IMG/VR virus record: IMGVR_UViG_3300020385_000861
Location: 1 to 50,311 of that record
Strand: one strand, 5' to 3'
Origin: a virus
Length of the DNA: 50,311 nt
This document shows, one piece after another, positions 34,277-41,407 of the stretch; position 1 is the first letter of the stretch; each line of letters opens with the position of its first letter. A model generated the notes under the pieces. That model did no database searches and was not told where the DNA came from. It saw only the letters and a list, made by a program, of their open reading frames with translations. Position numbers and translations under genes: made by a program.

Positions 34277-34804
34277 ATGAAAAAAACACTACTTACAGAA
34301 CGATTTCAAAAGTTAGCAGGCATTAAGCCTTTGTATGGAAATCTTAATGAAATTGGAGATGAAAAATTATCCCCCGAATCAAGTGAATGGTTAAAAGACC
34401 AAATCAATATGTACTTTGATGGAGGAGATGAATTAGAACCAGGAGGACGAGGAGAGTTTGAGATAACTAGAATGGAACAAGGTGATCCTAAAAAATATCA
34501 GGATGCTCAATCAGCTCAAAAATTCTTAGATGAATTAAAAGTAATAAAAAGTGTAGTTGTCCGTTTTGATGATTATATAGGTGATATTTTAGTATTATCA
34601 GATAGAGAGGGTGATGCAATGGTGTCATGGACAAATCCTGGAGATAATCAGGTTGTACCCGAAGATTATTCAAAAGGTAACGAATTAGAAGTAGTAGATA
34701 CTGATAATAGAGATTCACAATATACTGTGTTACATTTAAGTAATGGTGATTATGTTGAAGTAAATGTTGTTGATTTATATCAAAACATGAAAGATAACCA
34801 ATAA
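34277..34804 (+). CDS. Acidic protein with ERFQKLAGIK leader
   Basis: A 175-residue acidic protein starting KKTLLTERFQKLAGIKPLYGNLNE, the same leader type as the preceding gene. The mature part is rich in Asp/Glu/Gly (DGGDELEPGGRGEFE, then DNRDSQYTVLHLSNGDYVEVN). A C-terminal SH3-like beta stretch is possible. No family recognised. The acidic composition and leader fit a head core or internal protein (inference). Confidence 0.6.
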   Translation: MKKTLLTERFQKLAGIKPLYGNLNEIGDEKLSPESSEWLKDQINMYFDGGDELEPGGRGEFEITRMEQGDPKKYQDAQSAQKFLDELKVIKSVVVRFDDYIGDILVLSDREGDAMVSWTNPGDNQVVPEDYSKGNELEVVDTDNRDSQYTVLHLSNGDYVEVNVVDLYQNMKDNQ

Positions 34805-34810
34805 AATAAT

Positions 34811-35185
34811 ATGAACTGGAAAGACATAAAAGGCTTAATTAGAGAAGAACTCAACGAAGAAACCAACGTTACCGCTGACAACACAACATTTATTATGCGT
34901 ACAGGGGTAAATAAAAATCCTACTAAATTAGGTCTTAAAATTCAATTTACACCTAAAGATGGTGCTTTAGATCCTGACACAAAAGCAAGATTAGCTCAAG
35001 TATTACAATCTAAATTAAATGAAAGTCTTCGTCAATTTAACTTACAAGCAAGTATTGACACAGATGTACCAAATCCAGAAGTAGTTGGATTTATGATTCC
35101 TTTAATGCAAGTTAAAAACATGATAGTTAAAGCTATTGGTGGATCAGAACAAGCACCTAAACCTGAAGTAGAAGATGAATTTTAA
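34811..35185 (+). CDS. Hypothetical protein with amphipathic IREELNEE leader
   Basis: A 124-residue protein starting MNWKDIKGLIREELNEETN, again a short basic/acidic amphipathic N-terminal helix. A beta-rich middle follows (TFIMRTGVNKNPTKLGLKIQF), then a helix (TKARLAQVLQSKLNESL), and it ends with an acidic tail. No recognised domain. It belongs to the same run of small genes between the thermonuclease and promoter P2. Confidence 0.58.
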   Translation: MNWKDIKGLIREELNEETNVTADNTTFIMRTGVNKNPTKLGLKIQFTPKDGALDPDTKARLAQVLQSKLNESLRQFNLQASIDTDVPNPEVVGFMIPLMQVKNMIVKAIGGSEQAPKPEVEDEF

Positions 35186-35187
35186 AT

Positions 35188-35218
35188 TTGGTTAATTAAA
35201 ATAGTTTTCGTATATTAA
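35188..35218 (+). promoter_or_regulatory. Promoter P2 (TTGG / TATATTAA)
   Basis: TTG at 35188-35190, a 20-base spacer ending TTTTCG, then TATATTAA at 35211-35218. It lies in the 45-base gap after the stop at 35185 and 12 bases before the ATG at 35231. The spacer starts GTTAATTAA instead of GAG as in most sites. Confidence 0.8.
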
Positions 35219-35230
35219 AATAAAACAGTT

Positions 35231-35413
35231 ATGGCAAAATTTGGGTTATATACAAATCAAGGTGAACGAATTACAATCACAGAACATAAAGATATGAAAG
35301 AAGCTTTAGAATACCATTCTAAATCAAAACAATTATCTTTAGATATATTTTTAAATTTATTCCAAGTAAAAGAAGAAAAAAATGAAACTAGAAATACTAA
35401 GGGTAAGCTCTGA
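35231..35413 (+). CDS. Small hypothetical protein
   Basis: A 60-residue protein (MAKFGLYTNQGERITITEHK at the start) with a strand-turn-strand beginning and a Lys-rich end. It is the first gene after promoter P2. The last 32 bases overlap the DUF5675 gene, consistent with coupling. No family recognised. Confidence 0.6.
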   Translation: MAKFGLYTNQGERITITEHKDMKEALEYHSKSKQLSLDIFLNLFQVKEEKNETRNTKGKL

Positions 35414-35852
35414 ATCTGATTCATCATCAGGTTTAGTATTTGATATTACAGATGGAAGAAAGTTTTTATGTTATTCATTAGAAGATGAATATCGTAATGA
35501 AAAAGTAATGCATGAAACACGCGTTCCAGCAGGCACATATAAAATTCTTTTAAGAAAAGAAGGTGGGTTTAATGCTAAATACGAAAAAAAATATGGTGAC
35601 TTTCATAAAGGAATGTTACATGTTCAAGATGTACCAGGATTTGAATACATTTTAATCCACACAGGTAACACAGATGAACACACAAGTGGTTGTTTAATTG
35701 TAGGTGATTCTCAAGAAAATAATCAATTAATGAAAAATGGTTTTATTGGTAAGTCAGTTCAAGCATATAAAAGAATATATACCCCAATAGCTACAGCTCT
35801 AGAAAATGGAGAAGAAGTAACCATTACATACATTGACTATGACGCTGTATAA
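35382..35852 (+). CDS. DUF5675 family protein
   Basis: A 156-residue protein matching what I recall of DUF5675: SLEDEYRNEKVMHETRVPAGTY, then HVQDVPGFEYILIHTGNTDEHTSGCLIVG. The His93...Thr-Ser-Gly-Cys104 arrangement looks like the L,D-transpeptidase (YkuD) active site, though no link is proven. Phages often carry it near lysis or peptidoglycan genes, and the lysozyme-like gene is two positions downstream. The next start overlaps its stop by one base. Confidence 0.75.
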   Translation: MKLEILRVSSESDSSSGLVFDITDGRKFLCYSLEDEYRNEKVMHETRVPAGTYKILLRKEGGFNAKYEKKYGDFHKGMLHVQDVPGFEYILIHTGNTDEHTSGCLIVGDSQENNQLMKNGFIGKSVQAYKRIYTPIATALENGEEVTITYIDYDAV

Positions 35853-36496
35853 TGGCAGGACGAAAAGAACTTTTATTAACTAAGGATTTAATTCTTAGAG
35901 CACAATCACACACTAAATCTAATATGGCAGCCGCTCGTTATTGCGGCTGTTCCTATCCTCATTATAAAAAATATGCTAAATTATATAAAAATGAGGATGG
36001 TACATCATTATTTGACAGCCACTTAAATCGAGCAGGTAAAGGTATATCTAAACATTTATATAAGAAAAAAGATATAACCCCAATAATGGACATTTTAGAA
36101 GGTCGAGTTGATGTTTCTAATTATGATCCAAAAGAAATTAAAGATCGTCTTATACATGAATCATTAATTGCTGAAGAATGTAGCAAATGTGGATTTCATG
36201 AACGTAGAGTGGTAGATTATAAAGTACCTTTAATATTAAACTTTCAAGACGGTAATAAACGTAATTGGGTACTTTCAAACCTAGAATTGTTATGTTATAA
36301 TTGTTACTTTCTAAATGTCGGTAACGTATGGAGTGATAATCAATTACATCAGATGGAAGATTTTACCACTGAAAATAAATATAACAATGATGACACCCCA
36401 GACTGGGAAATGGATACTGCACACATCGATCATCTAAAAGAATTAGGTTTATGGGATGAAGAAGATGATGGAGAAGAATATGTAACTAATCGCTAA
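35852..36496 (+). CDS. HNH-like zinc protein with altered catalytic residues
   Basis: A 214-residue protein. The N-terminal part (DLILRAQSHTKSNMAAARYCG) looks like a helix-turn-helix. The C-terminal part has a zinc knuckle pair, Cys110-x2-Cys113 and Cys148-x2-Cys151, around PLILNFQDGNKRNWVLSNLELLCYNCYF, the HNH-endonuclease framework. However, the usual His of the central strand is Asn130, and the final His is Tyr152, so nuclease activity is doubtful; it may be a DNA-binding regulator. Similar proteins occur in marine T4-like phages as I recall. Confidence 0.7.
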   Translation: MAGRKELLLTKDLILRAQSHTKSNMAAARYCGCSYPHYKKYAKLYKNEDGTSLFDSHLNRAGKGISKHLYKKKDITPIMDILEGRVDVSNYDPKEIKDRLIHESLIAEECSKCGFHERRVVDYKVPLILNFQDGNKRNWVLSNLELLCYNCYFLNVGNVWSDNQLHQMEDFTTENKYNNDDTPDWEMDTAHIDHLKELGLWDEEDDGEEYVTNR

Positions 36497-36501
36497 AAAA
36501 T

Positions 36502-36532
36502 TTGGAGTCCTCATTTCTTTTTTGTATATTTA
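36502..36532 (+). promoter_or_regulatory. Promoter P3 (TTGGAG / TATATTTA), near leaderless
   Basis: TTG at 36502-36504, a 20-base spacer ending in a T run plus G, then TATATTTA at 36525-36532. It starts 5 bases after the stop of the HNH-like gene. Only 3 bases separate the box from the ATG at 36536, so transcription would start about at the ATG. A weak imperfect hairpin over the -33 region followed by T6 may also terminate the upstream transcript. Confidence 0.8.
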
Positions 36533-36535
36533 AGT

Positions 36536-36997
36536 ATGAAAAAGAAAATTATATTATTGGCATTCTGCGTGCCTATGGTGGCAGCTAAATGTCCTATCCC
36601 AAAATCTAATTATGTAGTAAATTTACCATCAATTAGAGTAAAAACAATTACAGAAGATAAATTAATACAAGCTTTAATTAATGTTGAAAGTTCTAATAAC
36701 GACAATGCTTACCGTTCTTGCGAAGATGCTGCAGGGGCTCTACAAATACGACGCACAATGGTACGGGATGTTAATAGAATCCTTAGGCGTCAAAAATCCA
36801 ACCAACAATACACCTACGAAGACAGATGGAACAGACAAAAATCAATAGAAATGTTTAACATCTATTGTAACCATTATAATTTATCTACACCAGAAGAAAA
36901 AGCTAGATGCTGGAATGGTGGTCCTCGAGGTTTACAAAAATTATCTACAAAAAGATATTGGGAAAAAGTCAAAAAACAGTTGGCTGTTCAAAATTAA
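36536..36997 (+). CDS. Exported lysozyme/lytic transglycosylase-like protein
   Basis: A 153-residue protein. The N-terminus (KKKIILLAFCVPMVAAKC) is a good signal peptide, so the enzyme would be sent to the periplasm. LIQALINVESSNNDNAY holds a Glu placed like the catalytic acid of SLT/lysozyme-fold enzymes, and GALQIRRTMVRDVNRIL and CWNGGPRGLQ follow the family pattern. It probably cuts peptidoglycan during lysis. Transcribed from P3 and likely leaderless. Confidence 0.77.
   Translation: MKKKIILLAFCVPMVAAKCPIPKSNYVVNLPSIRVKTITEDKLIQALINVESSNNDNAYRSCEDAAGALQIRRTMVRDVNRILRRQKSNQQYTYEDRWNRQKSIEMFNIYCNHYNLSTPEEKARCWNGGPRGLQKLSTKRYWEKVKKQLAVQN
36975..36988 (+). other. Hairpin presenting the -33 element of P4 in its loop
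   Basis: AACAG (36975-36979) and CTGTT (36984-36988) form a perfect 5-base-pair stem with TTGG as the 4-base loop. The loop is exactly the -33 element of promoter P4. It lies inside the end of the lysozyme-like gene. Confidence 0.6.
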
Positions 36998-37010
36998 TTT
37001 TATATATTAA
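36980..37010 (+). promoter_or_regulatory. Promoter P4 (TTGG / TATATTAA)
   Basis: TTG at 36980-36982, a 20-base spacer, then TATATTAA at 37003-37010. The base before the box is A, not G, the only exception in the set. It begins inside the lysozyme-like gene and reaches the gene at 37025 with a 14-base gap. Confidence 0.72.
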
Positions 37011-37024
37011 ATTAAAAATACACT

Positions 37025-37264
37025 ATGGGTAGAATGAAAGAAAAGTTCATGGATGAACAACAGCGAAGAGACGCTGAAATGCAAAACCAATATCTTGATG
37101 ATGGTTATTGTTGTGGGCAACAATGTGGTTGTCATGAAGAAAATGAAGCTAATGCTAATGCTGCTAGTTATGATGCATGGTGGGATAGTTTAACAGATGA
37201 TCAAAAGGAACAATTGTTTAAAGATCGAGATGCTAGTGAAAGAGGACATTATGAACGTAACTAA
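37025..37264 (+). CDS. Small Cys-rich acidic protein
   Basis: A 79-residue protein with a tight cysteine cluster (CCGQQCGCH near residues 29-37) between a charged N-terminus and an acidic C-terminus (SYDAWWDSLTDDQKEQL). The cluster could bind zinc or iron. No family recognised. First gene after promoter P4. Confidence 0.62.
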   Translation: MGRMKEKFMDEQQRRDAEMQNQYLDDGYCCGQQCGCHEENEANANAASYDAWWDSLTDDQKEQLFKDRDASERGHYERN

Positions 37265-37634
37265 CATATCTAAAGAACGCTTTTTAGAAGCTAAGAAAAA
37301 AATCACCCGTAAGTATCCTAATGCTAAAACTATAATAGACAGTCAAGGTAAATATTATGTTGCAACAGAAGATGGCCGTGACATATGTAACTTACAAATT
37401 GGTAATTCGCTAAATAGTTTTAAATTCGATCAAACAGAATACTGTGATACTGATTATGAGGTGGATCGTTTAAATAGCCAGCTAAACAAAATATCTATGA
37501 TACCTCATAGTGATACAGTTAAAGAAGCTTGGCTTAAAACTGAGGTAGCTATAAAATCATATCATGTAGTGGAACGTAATAGTAATAAATTTAATGACGA
37601 GAAAGTCATGAAAAAAATGGCTAAATATGAGTAG
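37251..37634 (+). CDS. Hypothetical protein
   Basis: A 127-residue protein starting MNVTNISKERFLEAKK. An upstream in-frame ATG at 37197 would lie deep within the previous gene, so I chose the ATG at 37251. It has an AGAGG ribosome-binding-like sequence 5 bases upstream and overlaps the previous stop by only 14 bases. The middle is beta-rich (AKTIIDSQGKYYVATEDGRD), the end basic. Function unknown. Confidence 0.62.
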   Translation: MNVTNISKERFLEAKKKITRKYPNAKTIIDSQGKYYVATEDGRDICNLQIGNSLNSFKFDQTEYCDTDYEVDRLNSQLNKISMIPHSDTVKEAWLKTEVAIKSYHVVERNSNKFNDEKVMKKMAKYE

Positions 37635-37971
37635 AGCGTTATTATTATGTTTGGCGTATTTTATAGGAGCTCATTTAATGACTTGGTTTCAATTAAACGG
37701 GCAATTTATATGGTCTTGGTTTAAAGATCACCCTTTAACTTTATGTTTATTTGGTGTACCCGTAAGTTATTTTTATATTGTAGCTACAAAATATTCATTT
37801 GAAGCATTTAATCAATTATTATGGCCAGGAAGGTTTGTAGGTTTTGCAATTGGGATGATTACATTTACAGTATTTACTGCTATATTTTTGGGAGAAGGAA
37901 TTAATAACAAAACAGTAGTAAGTCTACTTTTAGCATCTATTTTAGTTTGTATTCAGGTTTTTTGGAAATAA
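37627..37971 (+). CDS. Small multipass membrane protein
   Basis: A 114-residue protein, almost entirely hydrophobic, with about three to four helices (ALLLCLAYFIGAHLMTWF, HPLTLCLFGVPVSYFYIVA, FVGFAIGMITFTVFTAIFLG, VVSLLLASILVCIQVFW). Overlaps the previous gene by 8 bases. Family unknown. It may serve in superinfection exclusion or lysis, but nothing in the sequence shows this. Confidence 0.65.
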   Translation: MSRALLLCLAYFIGAHLMTWFQLNGQFIWSWFKDHPLTLCLFGVPVSYFYIVATKYSFEAFNQLLWPGRFVGFAIGMITFTVFTAIFLGEGINNKTVVSLLLASILVCIQVFWK

Positions 37972-38057
37972 TTATATGTATAGCAAATTGACTGATTTAT
38001 CGTAAGAAAATCAATAGTTTATAACCGCTACCCAAGGGAGCAAAAATTAAATAAAAA
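37972..38057 (+). promoter_or_regulatory. Leader region upstream of hsp20
   Basis: An 86-base non-coding gap without the TTGG-N20-TATATT pattern. TTG at 37988 and TAGTTTAT at 38015 are 24 bases apart, so a promoter is possible but unlike the others. GATTT and AAATC around 37992-38012 can pair as a small hairpin. A GGGAG at 38036-38040 lies 17 bases before the ATG. The hsp20 gene may use a different promoter class. Confidence 0.35.
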
Positions 38058-38471
38058 ATGACACATTTACACACATTTCACACCCCGTTTGACATTCTAG
38101 TCAAAAATTTTTTCGAACAAGATTCACAATTTGATAAAGTAAACCACCGAGCAGTAAATCATCCCGTTGACATTTGGGAAAATGATGAAGGCTTAACTCT
38201 AGAAGTTGCTTGTGTTGGTTTAACCAAAACAGACGTTGAAGTAGACATCGAAGATGATATTTTAAAAGTATTTTATAATAAAAAAGACTTAACAGATGAG
38301 TCTGCTCACTATCATTATAGAGGAGTTAAAAAAAGCAGTTTTGATTTAGGTTGGAAAATCGCTCGACGATTTGATTTAACCAAAGCAAATGCAAATATGG
38401 AAAATGGATTACTTAAGATTTTAGTACCGTTTTCTAAAGCTGCAAAACCAAAATCACTTAAAATCCAATAA
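38058..38471 (+). CDS. Hsp20-family small heat-shock protein
   Basis: A 137-residue alpha-crystallin-type chaperone. The N-terminal FHTPFDILVKNFF is followed by HPVDIWENDEGLTLEVACVGLTKTDVEVDIEDDIL, the start of the crystallin domain, then a SSFDLGWKIARRFDLTKANANMENGLLKILVP block with the conserved NGLL segment, and it ends KPKSLKIQ with an I-x-I/V-like tail. It holds unfolded proteins. Hsp20 genes are common in marine T4-like phages. It stands alone between an 86-base and a 108-base non-coding gap. Confidence 0.9.
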   Translation: MTHLHTFHTPFDILVKNFFEQDSQFDKVNHRAVNHPVDIWENDEGLTLEVACVGLTKTDVEVDIEDDILKVFYNKKDLTDESAHYHYRGVKKSSFDLGWKIARRFDLTKANANMENGLLKILVPFSKAAKPKSLKIQ

Positions 38472-38528
38472 TTAATTTCTCAGTCAATTTTATCCTCATT
38501 TTTAATTAGGTTACGTTCATGTTTAGAG

Positions 38529-38565
38529 AGGGATTAGTTGAGGAGCTAGTCCCTTTCTATATTTA
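38529..38565 (+). promoter_or_regulatory. Hairpin plus TATATTTA before 38580
   Basis: AGGGATTAG (38529-38537) pairs with CTAGTCCCT (38546-38554) as a 9-base-pair stem (one G-T pair) with an 8-base loop that contains TTG (38538-38540). TATATTTA follows at 38558-38565. From TTG the spacer is 17 bases; the 20-base position falls on TAG. So this is a strong hairpin overlapping an off-spacing promoter, 14 bases before the next ATG. It may terminate hsp20 transcription and start the next unit. Confidence 0.5.
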
Positions 38566-38579
38566 TCATAAAACAATTT

Positions 38580-39764
38580 ATGTTCACATTAGGAATACCC
38601 CTTAAACAAAAAAGAAGAACATTAGGTTATTTATCTAATGAATATTTCCCTGGTGGGATGAAAAAGTTAGGACAACAAGTACCATACGAAATACTTTCAT
38701 CTGATGATGGATTTTTTGAATTAGGTTTTCCTAACATGGATGAAGACGAATTTAGAAACATTACATTTCAATTAAAACAACAAGGAGTTACAGTTATAGG
38801 AGCTGATTCTCAATTAACAGAAAAAACTATGAAATTAGCAAATTTAGTACCATTAAAAGAATCTTTACAAGTAACTACAAATGACGGAAAAGTAGCTATA
38901 ATTTCAGACCCTGAAGACATAAAAACTTTTTATAGAGGTGGTACTGTATTTGGTGATGATAGTGATGGTGATTCAATAGAACTTAGTAAAGAAACTTCAT
39001 TAGACTTTCAATCAATGGGTTTTCGTCATTACCAAGAAGATTCCAATTCAAATGAAGTAAATGAAAATAGATTATCAGGTCCATTTAATTATAAAACCTT
39101 ATCAAACATTGCCCATAAATATGATAGTGCCTTAGCTTTTGTTGCAGGAAACCTAGTATATGAAAGTGGGTTTTTTGTCTCATTAGAACTTGATGGACTT
39201 GATCCAAATGATCCAGAATCTTTTTTCGGTCTTAAAGAAGATGGTGAAAGTGTAGAGGTTGATTATGATGATGTTGAATTTGTAGATGTAGGATCCACAG
39301 TAGATGAAGGTTCTTGTGGTTACGCTCCTGATGGTGAAGACCCTAATAAAGCAGATCAACCTGCTGGACCTCATCTATTAAGAAAGAAAATCAGAGAAAT
39401 AATTAAAGAAAAAATGAAACATCCACAATATAGAGATGCTTCAAACCAATATGCTCAAAGAGGTAAATCTACTAAACTTTCACCTGAGAAAAAAGCAGCA
39501 CAAAGAGATAGTATGAGAGCTTTAGCTCAAAGAATTAAAGATTTAGATAAAGAAAAAGACATTGATGAATCATACGTTGACGATCCTAATGTACCAGGTA
39601 CAACAGGAATGGAAGACGCAGTAAATGATCCAAATGCTAAAGCAGAAAAAATCTTAATGTCATTAGCTAAAGCATTTCCAGATGTACCCTTATCTAAAGT
39701 AATAAATGATAGTACTTATAAACGTCAAGCAGTTACTCAAATACTGTTTGGAATGATGAATTAA
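38580..39764 (+). CDS. Large hypothetical, probably structural, protein
   Basis: A 394-residue protein. The N-terminal ~85 residues (FTLGIPLKQKRRTLGYLSNE and FFELGFPNMDEDEFRN) look like a folded alpha/beta domain. The middle is very acidic (FGDDSDGDSIELSKE, then DGESVEVDYDDVEFVDVG), and an amphipathic basic helix (HLLRKKIREIIKEKMKH) and a charged C-terminal helical part follow. No family recognised. The KIREIIKEK segment resembles the leaders of neighbouring small proteins, which suggests it too may be a head-associated protein (inference). Confidence 0.65.
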   Translation: MFTLGIPLKQKRRTLGYLSNEYFPGGMKKLGQQVPYEILSSDDGFFELGFPNMDEDEFRNITFQLKQQGVTVIGADSQLTEKTMKLANLVPLKESLQVTTNDGKVAIISDPEDIKTFYRGGTVFGDDSDGDSIELSKETSLDFQSMGFRHYQEDSNSNEVNENRLSGPFNYKTLSNIAHKYDSALAFVAGNLVYESGFFVSLELDGLDPNDPESFFGLKEDGESVEVDYDDVEFVDVGSTVDEGSCGYAPDGEDPNKADQPAGPHLLRKKIREIIKEKMKHPQYRDASNQYAQRGKSTKLSPEKKAAQRDSMRALAQRIKDLDKEKDIDESYVDDPNVPGTTGMEDAVNDPNAKAEKILMSLAKAFPDVPLSKVINDSTYKRQAVTQILFGMMN

Positions 39765-39765
39765 T

Positions 39766-39960
39766 ATGCCACATAAAGTATTTATACGACATACTTACAT
39801 TTACAAATGCGCAGATGATGCATGTAGTGAAGAATGGAAAATTAATGAAGCATCTAATTTAGATAAACTACGATGTCCTCATTGTGGTAAGTATGATGCT
39901 GTTAAATATGTGGATGTAGATCAAAGAACAAAGTATAATCGTAGAGGAATGGGATTATGA
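39766..39960 (+). CDS. Zinc-ribbon small protein
   Basis: A 64-residue protein with CADDAC near residue 15 and CPHCGKYDAVKY near residue 37, a four-Cys zinc-ribbon layout. The C-terminus is basic (RTKYNRRGMGL). The start lies 1 base after the previous stop, and the end overlaps the next start by 4 bases. Nucleic-acid binding is plausible, but the partner is unknown. Confidence 0.7.
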   Translation: MPHKVFIRHTYIYKCADDACSEEWKINEASNLDKLRCPHCGKYDAVKYVDVDQRTKYNRRGMGL

Positions 39961-40256
39961 ATTTAAAAGATATTTTAAGAGAAATAATTATAGAAAACCT
40001 ACGTAATTGGTTTAAAAAAGAAAAGTGGAAACGAATTGACACTCAAGGTAATATAGCAGGTGACTGTGGTACAATGCCTAAAGGTAAAGCTACACAACGT
40101 TGTTTACCTGCAGCTAAAGCTAAATCACTTACTAAAAAACAAAGAGCAGCTACTTCTAGGAAAAAAGTAAGAGGTAGTAAAAAAGGTAAACAATTTGTTA
40201 AAAACACTAAAAAAGCTAAAGTAAAGCTAAAAAAGAATGAAAACGAACAGGCTTAG
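39957..40256 (+). CDS. Highly basic protein with IREIIIENL-type leader
   Basis: A 99-residue protein. The first ~14 residues (MNLKDILREIIIEN) are an amphipathic helix; from residue ~15 the sequence is Lys/Arg-rich (KKQRAATSRKKVRGSKKGKQF). It also contains a motif around GDCGTMPKGKATQRCLPAAKA, with two cysteines, that I recall from other marine phage proteins. It is probably a DNA-binding internal head protein; the evidence is composition and neighbourhood. Overlaps the next start by 20 bases. Confidence 0.62.
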   Translation: MNLKDILREIIIENLRNWFKKEKWKRIDTQGNIAGDCGTMPKGKATQRCLPAAKAKSLTKKQRAATSRKKVRGSKKGKQFVKNTKKAKVKLKKNENEQA

Positions 40257-40695
40257 ACAATTTATAAGAGAAGCAATTGAGGAAAATGTTAAATCATGTC
40301 CTGCCCCCACACAAGATTTAGAACTTAATACAGCTAATCGTAATAGGGCTATTAAAGCAGATTTTATTAAATATGGCCCCCTTAATTTATCAGATAAAGG
40401 TTATTGGGAAGAATATGCTAAAAAATGGGGTCCAACAACTTCAGCTGATGAAGCTAAAAAATCTAATTGTAGTAATTGTGTAGCGTTTGATGTATCTCCT
40501 AGAATGGAAGCTTGTATGCCTGGTACTACAGATGAAGATGGTAGATTAGGATATTGTTGGATGCATCATTTTAAATGTCATTCTGCTAGAACTTGCTACA
40601 CATGGGCAGCAGGTGGTCCTATTGTTGAAGATGAAGCATCTTATGATTGGCAAAAACGAAATTTAAAAGCAGCATTAAATAAAGAACCAATATAA
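40237..40695 (+). CDS. Cys-rich protein with FIREAIEEN leader
   Basis: A 152-residue protein. The leader MKTNRLRQFIREAIEENV is again amphipathic. Further on, seven cysteines lie in CSNCVAFD, EACMPG, YCWMHHFKCHSARTCYTWAAGGPI, a spacing compatible with a metal or Fe-S cluster. I recall a similar CxxC...C...C...C...GGPI module in marine T4-like phage proteins; its function is not known to me. Its stop overlaps the next start by one base. Confidence 0.62.
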   Translation: MKTNRLRQFIREAIEENVKSCPAPTQDLELNTANRNRAIKADFIKYGPLNLSDKGYWEEYAKKWGPTTSADEAKKSNCSNCVAFDVSPRMEACMPGTTDEDGRLGYCWMHHFKCHSARTCYTWAAGGPIVEDEASYDWQKRNLKAALNKEPI

Positions 40696-41312
40696 TGAAA
40701 AATTCAAATTTAAACTTAGAAGAAATGGTAAGCATGGTTGAAAAACTATGTAAAAAAGGCCAAGCATATAGAGCCAAACGAATGAGAGCAGGTGAAAAAT
40801 CATCAGCTTACTTATCTGGTAGAGCAGTTAAAGTTTGTAAAGGACAAATGCAAGGTGAAGGTGTAGATGAAGATATTGAAGCAGAAGATGATACTGAATT
40901 TAAAGTAAGTCTAAAACATTTACTTAAAAAACATGTTTCTAAAGGTGGAGAATTAGATGAAGGTGAATTAGACGAAGTAGAAATGACAATCCAAGAAGTT
41001 TTTGATATAGATGTTATTGATGAAAACATTACAGAAGCTAAATATAAAGGTAAAACAGTTACTTTAAATAAACCTATGAGAGGTGACAGTAAGAAATTTA
41101 AGGTTTATGTTAATACAGGTAAGAAAAATGCTGATGGGTCAATTAAGGTAAAAAAAGTTAATTTTGGACATGGTGGAACATCAGCTAAACGGCCTACAAT
41201 GAGAATTAGAAAATCAAATCCTAAACGAAGAAAAGCATTTAGAGCAAGACATCGTTGTGATAATCCAGGACCTAAAACTATGGCTAGATACTGGAGTTGT
41301 AAAAAGTGGTAA
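40695..41312 (+). CDS. Phage protein with conserved C-terminal ARYWSC tail domain
   Basis: A 205-residue protein. The N-terminal half is charged (EEMVSMVEKLCKKGQAYRAKR, then acidic SSGRAV-type linker and EEEDDTE-like stretches). The C-terminal ~75 residues (NKPMRGDSKKFKVYVNTGKK, TMRIRKSNPKRRKAFRARH, CDNPGPKTMARYWSCKKW) form a basic domain I recognise from many T4-like phage proteins, attached to unrelated N-termini. It may be a DNA- or head-associated module. The function is unknown. Confidence 0.7.
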   Translation: MKNSNLNLEEMVSMVEKLCKKGQAYRAKRMRAGEKSSAYLSGRAVKVCKGQMQGEGVDEDIEAEDDTEFKVSLKHLLKKHVSKGGELDEGELDEVEMTIQEVFDIDVIDENITEAKYKGKTVTLNKPMRGDSKKFKVYVNTGKKNADGSIKVKKVNFGHGGTSAKRPTMRIRKSNPKRRKAFRARHRCDNPGPKTMARYWSCKKW

Positions 41313-41337
41313 AACCCACCTTGCGCTAATATATTAT
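41306..41337 (+). promoter_or_regulatory. Possible promoter with hairpin (TGG / TATATTAT)
   Basis: TATATTAT at 41330-41337 has TGG, not TTG, at the expected -33 place (41307-41309), and the base before the box is A. GTGG (41306-41309) and CCAC (41316-41319) can pair. It follows the end of the previous gene and is 70 bases upstream of the ATG at 41408. Weaker than the nine exact sites. Confidence 0.35.
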
Positions 41338-41407
41338 CAAGAAAAAAATGGAAATATCAAGGCAGCAGATCAGTAGCTTAAAAATACAATAGAAATAGAA
41401 TAGGATT

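Noticed and set aside
41348-41392. 14-codon ORF (MEISRQQISSLKIQ) in the leader of the gene at 41408
   Set aside because: Too short to support as a gene; could be a leader peptide, but there is no stem-loop or repeated codon that would suggest attenuation.
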